Part shown: positions 1 to 5,407 of the stretch, in pieces | Numbering within the stretch: the stretch's first letter is position 1 | Layout: every line of letters starts with the position of its first letter | Notes under the pieces: model-generated | Databases searched by the model: none | What the model was told of the DNA's origin: nothing | Seen by the model: only the letters and a program-made list of their open reading frames with translations | Source of the DNA: CAYGWP01 sp964353455 | GTDB taxonomy: Bacteria; Planctomycetota; Phycisphaerae; FEN-1346 | Direction: 5' to 3' | DNA: 10,737 nt | NCBI GenBank assembly: GCA_964353455.1 | Contig: CAYGWP010000515.1 | Coordinates: 1-10,737 of the forward strand | Made by a program: the position numbers and the translations under genes

Positions 1-38
1 GAAAAAGAAAAGGGTCCAGGTGGACCCTTTTCTTTTTC
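1..38. repeat. Palindromic repeat, GGGTCC family, copy 1
   Basis: Two perfect 18-bp inverted arms (1-18 and 21-38) are separated by two bases. The arm is an A/G-rich stretch followed by GGGTCCA. Bases 3-20 match bases 2087-2104 exactly. The copy lies inside the open reading frame of the TPR-like gene and is translated as EKEKGPGGPFSFS. The window begins here, so the element could extend further left. Confidence 0.85.
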
Positions 39-1149
39 GTGCGTCGCCGCCCTCAGACAAAACGCGAACCTTGTGGCAGGCGACCCGTACTTGGAGTACT
101 CCCTTGTGGCCGGCAAGTGGCAGGAACTCAACGCGGAACCCGGCGGTCCCGATGACACCACTCGGACGGTGCAGGCGCGGGGCCTCGCCGAGGAAGCCGC
201 CGCCCTCGAAAAGTCCGCCGCCCTAGCGCATCAGCCGGGCGTAGCGGCCCGGGCGGCGCTCTTGCGGGCGCAGATCCTCGCCAGCCCGCTCTTGCGCGAC
301 AGCCGCGCGGCCCTGACGGTCCTCGCCGCCCAATGGGACACGCTCCGGGCCGAGCCCGAGACCGCCGCCCCGGCCGGATGGCTTCGCGTGGAACTCATGA
401 TGGATGTGGGCCTGCTGGATGCCGCATCAAAGGCGCTGGCGGAACTGCCTGACGGCGGAAAAAGCGAATCCCCGCAGGCCCTCCTGCGCCTGGCCGAGGC
501 GCTGGCCGGCCGGGCCGCGGGTCTGCCCCCCCAGGCGCAAGCGGAAGTGCAGCGAGAGGTCCTCCGATTCACTGACCGCGCCATGAGCATGGCGGTCTCT
601 GACCCGGCAACGTTCCGAACAGTTCGCCGGCGCGCGGCCCGCGCGATGTCTGCCGCAGGCGCCCTGGCCGATGCGCAGCGGGTGCTCACGGACCTCCTGG
701 CCGCGGAGGAGGCACGGAAGGACCCGCGGGCGTTTCTCGACGATTCACTGCTGCTGGCCCAGGTCCTGGAGCGGGCCGGCAAGCCGGAGGAGTCGATGAA
801 GCGCCTTGACGGCCTGGCCGAGCGTTATGCCGACTCGGCGGCCCTGCACCTGTCGCGCAGCCGGTGCCTGGCGGCACTCGGTCGGCACGAGGAGTCCGTT
901 GCCTCCGCGCGCCAGGCGCGGGCCTCAAGCGCACCCGGCAGCGAAGACTGGTGCCGCGCTAGCCTCGCACTGGCCGAGGGCCTCGCGGCACAAGGCCACA
1001 CGGCGGCGGCGGCCGACATCCTCCGCGTCGCCGGGGCACTGCATCCGAACTTCGCCAACATGGAACTTCGAGGCAGACTCAAACAACTCCGGGAGAACCT
1101 GGAATCGCGCAGCGCCCGGCACGAGGAGAAAAGGGTCCAGGACCCCTAA
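1..1149 (+). CDS. TPR-like repeat protein, 5' end outside window
   Basis: Helical repeat protein of unknown specific role, probably a protein-binding scaffold. The reading frame is open from base 1, so the gene very likely begins upstream. An in-frame GTG at 73 is the first start-type codon, but it has no Shine-Dalgarno sequence. The 382 visible residues are rich in Ala, Leu, Arg and Glu and form successive helix pairs of TPR type, clearest in the last 150 residues (for example LLLAQVLERAGKPEESMKRL, then LHLSRSRCLAALGRHEESV). No catalytic motif or transmembrane helix is visible in this part. The first 13 codons come from a palindromic repeat, and the last residues (EEKRVQDP) plus the TAA stop come from a second copy of the same family. 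It precedes the ExbB/ExbD/VWA genes, which suggests a partner of that envelope system; this is inference from position. TPR assignment is by pattern only. Confidence 0.75.
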   Translation, partial: EKEKGPGGPFSFSCVAALRQNANLVAGDPYLEYSLVAGKWQELNAEPGGPDDTTRTVQARGLAEEAAALEKSAALAHQPGVAARAALLRAQILASPLLRDSRAALTVLAAQWDTLRAEPETAAPAGWLRVELMMDVGLLDAASKALAELPDGGKSESPQALLRLAEALAGRAAGLPPQAQAEVQREVLRFTDRAMSMAVSDPATFRTVRRRAARAMSAAGALADAQRVLTDLLAAEEARKDPRAFLDDSLLLAQVLERAGKPEESMKRLDGLAERYADSAALHLSRSRCLAALGRHEESVASARQARASSAPGSEDWCRASLALAEGLAAQGHTAAAADILRVAGALHPNFANMELRGRLKQLRENLESRSARHEEKRVQDP

Positions 1150-1178
1150 CGTTAAGGGTCCTGGACCCTTTTCTCCTC
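1123..1178. repeat. Palindromic repeat, GGGTCC family, copy 2, full size
   Basis: Perfect 23-bp arms at 1123-1145 and 1156-1178 flank a ten-base centre that itself contains the palindrome TAACGTTA (1147-1154). The left arm encodes the C-terminal EEKRVQDP of the TPR-like protein, and the centre gives its TAA stop. The RNA would form a very stable hairpin between the TPR-like gene and the exbB-like gene, ending five bases before the GAGGGAGA ribosome binding site of the latter. It could act as an attenuator, an mRNA-end stabiliser or a weak terminator. There is only a four-T run and no proper U-tract, so termination is uncertain. Confidence 0.9.
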
Positions 1179-1197
1179 CAACGAGGGAGAATCCGTC

Positions 1198-2112
1198 ATG
1201 AATCGAACTATAGGAAGATGCATGATGTGGTTTGCGGCAGTCGTACTTGTGGCGGTCGCGCCGTACGCGATGGCTGCTGCGGCCGACCTCGGAGGCGCCG
1301 CCCCGGCTCGCCAGGGCGACGCCGTGGCAAGCCCGGCCGACAAGCCACCCCAGACCAAGAGCCTCATCGACTTCATCCTGGCCGGCAGGTATGTCGGCGC
1401 CGCCATCATCGTCTTGAGTTTTGTGGGCGTCGCGCTGGTTATCGACTCCTTTCTCTCCCTGCGCCTAAAGATGCTCGTGCCGCCGCTCCTCGTGCGCCAG
1501 GTCATCAGCCTGGCAAGGGAGGCCCGCCTGGGCGAGATCGTCCGACTCAGCCGCGCCAGCGACAGTCTCTTGGGGCGGGTCCTCGCCAGGGTCCTGGTGC
1601 AGCGCCCCTTGAGCCTCGCCTCGGCCCGCGAATCGCTTCAGGAAGCGGGGGCCACGGAGGTCACGCGGCTCCAGCACCGCGTGGGGTTCATCGGGTTTAT
1701 CGCCATCGTGGCCCCGATGCTCGGCCTGCTGGGAACCGTGACAGGCATGATCTACTCATTCAACATCCTGGGGACGCTCAAGACGGCGGCCCGGGCGGAT
1801 GAACTGGCCGTCGGCGTCTCCGAGGCGCTGGTGGCCACATGCGAGGGTCTAATCGTCGCCATTCCGATGATGTTCTTCCACCTGTACTTCCGCACCAGGG
1901 TGACCCGCATCGGGCAGGAGGCCGCCGCCGTCTGCGACAGCGTCATGAGGGGCCTTGCGGCAGTGGTCGAAGCGCGGACCACCGGCCGGCCCGTCCAGTA
2001 CGACCTCGCGGACGCCGCCGTCGGCACCGACGAGGAGGTGTACGAGATCGTGGAGGGGCTGAGCGCGGATGAGTTCTTCGAGGAGGAAAAGAAAAGGGTC
2101 CAGGACCCCTAA
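1198..2112 (+). CDS. ExbB/TolQ/MotA-family proton channel protein
   Basis: Inner-membrane channel subunit that, with ExbD-type partners, uses proton flow to power an envelope protein. The ATG follows a good ribosome binding site (GAGGGAGA, 1183-1190). At 304 residues it is longer than classical ExbB because it begins with a signal-peptide-like segment (basic N-terminus, hydrophobic stretch, likely cut near AMA-AA around residue 26). A membrane helix follows at about residues 58-80. After a cytoplasmic loop come the two family signature helices: APMLGLLGTVTGMIYSF, with the conserved Thr at 180, and GVSEALVATCEGLIVAIP, with the conserved Glu at 209. These match the pore residues of ExbB. The acidic tail ends in EEEKKRVQDP, whose last residues come from a palindromic repeat. 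It is followed by two exbD-like genes. TolQ is an alternative name, but no Tol-Pal genes are visible. Confidence 0.93.
   Translation: MNRTIGRCMMWFAAVVLVAVAPYAMAAAADLGGAAPARQGDAVASPADKPPQTKSLIDFILAGRYVGAAIIVLSFVGVALVIDSFLSLRLKMLVPPLLVRQVISLAREARLGEIVRLSRASDSLLGRVLARVLVQRPLSLASARESLQEAGATEVTRLQHRVGFIGFIAIVAPMLGLLGTVTGMIYSFNILGTLKTAARADELAVGVSEALVATCEGLIVAIPMMFFHLYFRTRVTRIGQEAAAVCDSVMRGLAAVVEARTTGRPVQYDLADAAVGTDEEVYEIVEGLSADEFFEEEKKRVQDP
2087..2112. repeat. Palindromic repeat, GGGTCC family, copy 3, half element
   Basis: Only the left half of the element is present. Bases 2091-2112 are identical to 1128-1149, and the identity ends exactly on the shared TAA stop codon. A small GGGTCC-A-GGACCC hairpin remains (2097-2109). 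It supplies the C-terminal KKRVQDP tail of the ExbB-like protein. The right arm seen in copy 2 is missing and is replaced by a member of a different repeat family. Confidence 0.85.
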
Positions 2113-2117
2113 AGGTT

Positions 2118-2138
2118 CCCGCCAGTCCGCAGGGCGGG
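2118..2138. repeat. CCCGCC/GGCGGG repeat, intergenic copy
   Basis: A 21-base unit with arms CCCGCC (2118-2123) and GGCGGG (2133-2138) lies between the exbB-like and exbD-like genes. It differs at only two central bases (2127 and 2130) from a unit at 6244-6264 in the permease gene, so the two belong to one dispersed family. A short hairpin is possible in the RNA, 18 bases before the exbD-like start. Confidence 0.7.
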
Positions 2139-2156
2139 TCTTCTCCCGGGTAGGCC

Positions 2157-2597
2157 ATGAGAAAACGCATTCAATTCGAGCAGGCGACGGAACACGAGAC
2201 GGTTGCCCTCCAGGTGGCGCCACTGGTCGATATCGTGCTTTTCCTCATCTGCTTCTTCATGCTGGCCTCGGAGATGGTGGGAAACCAGAAGGACCCGGCG
2301 GTCCGCCTGCCGCACATGAGCAGTCCGCTCGCGGCGTCGGAGGCGCCCGCTGAAGTCACGGTGAACTTGCGTGCCGACGGGGCCATCACGGTGGACGGCC
2401 ACGTGGTGGCACTCAGCGCGATCCCGGGCCTGGTGGCCGGGCAGGCGGAGCGTGCCCGCCGCGGCGACCGTACGCTTCGGGTCGTGGTCCGCGCCGACCG
2501 CAGCCTGCGGTTCGCGGCCCTCGACAACGTTCTGAGCGCATGCCGCAAGGCCGGCCTGGGGCAAGTCATCTTTCGGGCAACAGAGGAGGAATCGTAA
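2157..2597 (+). CDS. ExbD/TolR-family protein, first copy
   Basis: Motor partner of the ExbB-like channel: one membrane helix inside the channel and a periplasmic domain that passes energy to a client. The 146 residues have the usual ExbD size and plan: a short cytoplasmic N-terminus, a helix at about 20-42 (VAPLVDIVLFLICFFMLAS), then a periplasmic domain of the alpha/beta type with the typical final part (VVVRADRSLRFAALDNVLSACRKAGLGQVIFRA). The proton-binding aspartate is Asp25, in PLVD. The ATG at 2157 follows a weak site (GTAGG). The gene stops directly against the GTG of the second exbD-like gene, so translation is probably coupled. Confidence 0.92.
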   Translation: MRKRIQFEQATEHETVALQVAPLVDIVLFLICFFMLASEMVGNQKDPAVRLPHMSSPLAASEAPAEVTVNLRADGAITVDGHVVALSAIPGLVAGQAERARRGDRTLRVVVRADRSLRFAALDNVLSACRKAGLGQVIFRATEEES

Positions 2598-3056
2598 GTG
2601 AAGTTCGGCCCACACAAAGACGACACCGTCGTCATCCAACTTCAGATCATCCCGATGGTGGATGTCGTGTTCACGCTCCTGGCGTTCCTTGTCATGGGAA
2701 CCCAGTTCAGAATGCCCGAACGCGACTTCGCCATGGGATACCGTGAGGTGACCCTGGCGCGCGGCGCCGAGGCGCGGGATTTTCCGGCCGCCGTCATCAT
2801 ACAACTTCGCCAGACCCCCGAGGGCGTGGGCATCACCATCGGCCAGGCCCGACTGCCGAACGACCAGTTCGACGCCATCCGCGCAAAACTCTCCGAGATA
2901 GACATGCCCGGACTCGACGTCATGATCATGGCCGACCCGGCACTGACGGTTGACCAGGTTGCCCGCGCCATGGACGCGGCGCTGGCAAGTCCGATGAAGA
3001 AGATCTCTGTTTCTCGCCTTGCTGTGACAGCCGCGCCCAAGGCGCCCCCTAGATGA
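2598..3056 (+). CDS. ExbD/TolR-family protein, second copy
   Basis: Second, diverged ExbD-type protein (152 residues). It starts with GTG immediately after the TAA of the first copy, with a strong ribosome binding site (GAGGAGGA, 2583-2590) inside the end of that gene. The helix at about 14-36 (LQIIPMVDVVFTLLAFLVMG) keeps the channel aspartate as Asp22. The periplasmic domain ends with a typical ExbD pattern (DVMIMADPALTVDQVARAMDAAL), but the preceding sequence and basic, Pro-rich C-terminus (TAAPKAPPR) differ from the first copy. The pair looks like two specialised subunits rather than a recent duplication. Whether they form a mixed dimer in one ExbB pentamer cannot be seen from sequence. 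Confidence 0.9.
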   Translation: MKFGPHKDDTVVIQLQIIPMVDVVFTLLAFLVMGTQFRMPERDFAMGYREVTLARGAEARDFPAAVIIQLRQTPEGVGITIGQARLPNDQFDAIRAKLSEIDMPGLDVMIMADPALTVDQVARAMDAALASPMKKISVSRLAVTAAPKAPPR

Positions 3057-3064
3057 CATTTAGC

Positions 3065-3090
3065 CGGCCGCCTTGGCGGCCGCGCGTTTT
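3065..3090 (+). terminator. Hairpin with T-run after the second exbD-like gene
   Basis: Arms at 3065-3072 and 3075-3082 form a GC-only stem closed by a C(TTG)G-type turn, in effect a CUUG tetraloop. CGCG and four T follow (3087-3090). It lies eight bases after the TGA stop. It may act as a partial Rho-independent terminator that lowers expression of the VWA and ABC genes relative to exbBD. The T-run is short and offset by four bases, so the signal is only moderate. Confidence 0.5.
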
Positions 3091-3119
3091 CATAACTGAC
3101 GCTGCAAAAAGTGGGTCAC

Positions 3120-4301
3120 ATGAGCATCACGAGCCTCGCTAAACGAATCGTTCGAGCCGCGTCGGCCTGGCTTCTCTCGGGCCTGCTGCACGCGGGGGTG
3201 CTCGTGCTGGCGGGCATGGTCACTTGGGTCGTGCTTCAACCGAAGATCCTGGACCGGCTGCTGTCGCTCGCCCCTCCCGCCGCGGCGGGCGTGGATGACT
3301 TCGGGCGTGATGATGCCGGCGGAGGCGGCGGTGGCCGCGGGGGCGCGCGCGGCGGACCGGACAACGCCGCTGCCGCCCGCCCAGCCGCGACGGTCGTCGC
3401 TGCCTCGGCACCCGCCCCCCAGAAACTCATGGAGGCGCTGACGGCCCCCACCCTCGCCCCGGTGTCTGGCCAGGCCCTGGCCGGCATCCGCGATCCCGGG
3501 GGCATTCTGACAGCCGCGGCGCTGGGCGGCTTGAAGGGCGCTGGTGACGGTGGCGGCGGAACTTCGGGAACCGCGGGCGGAGGCGCAGCCGGAGGCGGGC
3601 CCGCCATCCTTGAGGGAACCAGCCCCGGCTTCGGCAAGTTCATCGGAGACCTGCGCGGCACGGGCCTCGACGTGGTCCTCGTCCTCGATGCCACCGACAG
3701 CATGAGCCCCTACATCGAGCAGGCCAAACTGCGGCTCCACGCCATCCTGAACGTCATCATCGGCCTCGTGCCCAACGCCCGCGTCGGCATGGTGGCCTAC
3801 AAGGACTACGGCGACGAGTACGGCCCAGAGGCCGTCAAGGTCATGCCGATCTCCAGCGATTTCCAGGCCGTCCGCAAGTTCATAGATGAGATCGTCGCCG
3901 GCGGCGGAGGCGACATACCGGAACCCATCCACGAGGCCCTCGCGGCGGCCACCAACTCCAGACGCATGGCCTGGAACCCCCGCCGCAAACGCATCATCAT
4001 CCTTGTCGGAGACTCCCCCGTCCACACTTCCGGACGCCGCGCTGCCTACAGCCTGGCCGCGGCCTTCTCCCATGACGGCGGCGTCATCAACGTCATCGAC
4101 ACAGGCGGCACGGGCGCTCCAACCGTCGCACGGACCACGCTCCAGGCCGACCTCCAGCGGATCGCCAAAGACGGCGGCGGCGAGGCATTCCTTCTCAGGG
4201 ACGCCGATGCGTTCTGGCGGCACCTCATCGTCTCTGTCTTCGGACAGCGGTACGAGCAGGACATCAACGTCATCATCGAGAGATTCACGAAGAAGGAGTA
4301 G
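3120..4301 (+). CDS. Membrane-anchored VWA-domain protein with TonB-like anchor
   Basis: Likely client of the neighbouring ExbB/ExbD motor. Numbering starts at ATG 3120 (393 residues); an in-frame GTG at 3111 is an alternative, and neither has a strong ribosome binding site. Order: a basic N-terminus; one membrane helix at about 16-39 (AWLLSGLLHAGVLVLAGMV) with Ser20-x-x-x-His24, the pattern found in the TonB helix that contacts ExbB/ExbD; a long Gly/Ala/Pro-rich, probably disordered linker (about 50-170); and a VWA domain from about 180. The metal site is recognisable: DATDS at 190-194 (DxTxS form), the GGGGDIPE loop at 261-268, and ILVGDSP later. No TonB or TolA C-terminal domain is present. 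The stop is three bases before the binding-protein start. The VWA fold is confident; the motor-client role is inferred from motif and position. Confidence 0.9.
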   Translation: MSITSLAKRIVRAASAWLLSGLLHAGVLVLAGMVTWVVLQPKILDRLLSLAPPAAAGVDDFGRDDAGGGGGGRGGARGGPDNAAAARPAATVVAASAPAPQKLMEALTAPTLAPVSGQALAGIRDPGGILTAAALGGLKGAGDGGGGTSGTAGGGAAGGGPAILEGTSPGFGKFIGDLRGTGLDVVLVLDATDSMSPYIEQAKLRLHAILNVIIGLVPNARVGMVAYKDYGDEYGPEAVKVMPISSDFQAVRKFIDEIVAGGGGDIPEPIHEALAAATNSRRMAWNPRRKRIIILVGDSPVHTSGRRAAYSLAAAFSHDGGVINVIDTGGTGAPTVARTTLQADLQRIAKDGGGEAFLLRDADAFWRHLIVSVFGQRYEQDINVIIERFTKKE

Positions 4302-4304
4302 CCC

Positions 4305-5333
4305 GTGGTGCGGCTACTGCTGCCTCTCATGCTGCTGCCGGCCATGACTTCATGCGGCTGCCGGGGCGATGCCGATGCCCCCGGCGAGGGCGGCACGGTG
4401 GTGGTCTATACGGCCCTCGACCAGGTTTACTCCGAGCCGATCCTGAAGACCTTCGAGGAGCGCACGGGCATCCGAGTCCAGCCGGTGTACGATGCCGAGT
4501 CGGCGAAGACAACGGGCCTGGTGAATCGCCTCATCGCCCGGCGCGACAGCCCCGACTGCGATGTCTGGTGGAACAATGAGCCGATCCAGACGGCGCGATT
4601 GGCGGCGATGGGCCTCCTGGCGAAGTACGAGAGCCCTTCGGCCGCCAGGATTCCGCCGGCGATGCGCGACCCGCAGGGCCGCTGGACAGGCTTTGCCGCA
4701 CGCATGAGAGTCCTCATCTACAATACTAATATCGTTAAGAACGACCGACTGCCCCTCGACCTCCAGTCGCTGACCGCGCCCGAGTGGCGCGGAAGGGCGG
4801 CCATCGCACGGCCCTTCTTCGGCACAACGCTCACTCACATGTGCGTTCTCCACCAGGCGTGGGGGCCGGAGCGACTCAGGGCCTACCTCACGGCCCTGCG
4901 CGGCAATGACGTCGCCCTGTGTGCCGGCAACGGACCGGTCCGCGACCTTGTGGCCGCCGGAGAATTCTCCCTCGGCCTCACCGACACCGACGATGCATAC
5001 CAGGCCATGCAGGAAGGCAAGCCCGTCGCCGTGGTGCTCCCCGACAGGCAGTCCGGCGCGTTTCTGATGCCCAACACCGTGGCCCTCGTCGCCGGCTGCC
5101 CGCACCCGGAGGCCGCAAGGAAACTCATCGACTACCTCCTGTCGGCCGAGGTCGAGCGGCGGCTGGCCGAGGGGCCGAGCGCCCAGATTCCTCTCGGCAG
5201 CGACCTTGCCGACGTCCGCACGCCATGGGCCGACCTCCTTCGCGGACACGAGATGCAGGTGCACTTCGCCGCGGCGACCGCCTCCGTCGAGGCCGTTGTC
5301 GAACTCCTGAAAGAGACCGGAATGGACCAGTAG
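4305..5333 (+). CDS. ABC importer substrate-binding lipoprotein, FbpA-like
   Basis: Captures a small solute outside the inner membrane and delivers it to the permease encoded next. At 342 residues it has the length of the ferric-iron binding (FbpA/FutA-type) group. A hydrophobic leader ends in LLPAMTSC, a plausible lipobox with Cys17 as lipid site. Family landmarks are VVVYTALDQVYSEPILKTFEERTGI at the mature N-terminus, the hinge-side FAARMRVLIYNTN, and GLTDTDDAYQAMQEGKPVAVVLPD. The start is GTG at 4305 or the adjacent GTG at 4308; GAAGGAG at 4292-4298, inside the VWA gene, serves both. The Tyr-Tyr pair that binds iron in classical FbpA is not evident, so iron is likely but not secure. Other anions or organic ligands remain possible. 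Confidence 0.88.
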   Translation: MVRLLLPLMLLPAMTSCGCRGDADAPGEGGTVVVYTALDQVYSEPILKTFEERTGIRVQPVYDAESAKTTGLVNRLIARRDSPDCDVWWNNEPIQTARLAAMGLLAKYESPSAARIPPAMRDPQGRWTGFAARMRVLIYNTNIVKNDRLPLDLQSLTAPEWRGRAAIARPFFGTTLTHMCVLHQAWGPERLRAYLTALRGNDVALCAGNGPVRDLVAAGEFSLGLTDTDDAYQAMQEGKPVAVVLPDRQSGAFLMPNTVALVAGCPHPEAARKLIDYLLSAEVERRLAEGPSAQIPLGSDLADVRTPWADLLRGHEMQVHFAAATASVEAVVELLKETGMDQ

Positions 5334-5349
5334 AAGGCCTCCAAGTCGT

Positions 5350-5377
5350 GCGCGGCGGGTCTCCCGACCCGCCGCGC
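5350..5377. repeat. Intergenic hairpin between binding protein and permease
   Basis: Eleven-base perfect arms (5350-5360 and 5367-5377) flank a six-base loop in the 74-bp gap between the binding-protein and permease genes. The stem contains GCGGGT/ACCCGC and recalls the CCCGCC repeats, although it is not the same unit. No T-run follows. In ABC importer operons such a hairpin often protects the upstream, highly expressed binding-protein mRNA; that role is inferred here. Confidence 0.65.
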
Positions 5378-5407
5378 CGAGTGGCAACGTAGCAGCAGGA
5401 AGCACCC

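Noticed and set aside
1152..1505. Minus-strand open frame ending in EEKRVQDP
   Set aside because: It overlaps the exbB-like gene, and its familiar tail exists only because the repeat is palindromic.
3300..3620. Gly-rich low-complexity region as a separate repeat or recombination site
   Set aside because: It is best explained as the flexible linker of the VWA protein; codon use follows the surrounding gene.
4725..4745. AT-rich TACAATACTAAT in the binding-protein gene as a promoter
   Set aside because: It encodes the family motif LIYNTNIV, and no -35 partner is visible.
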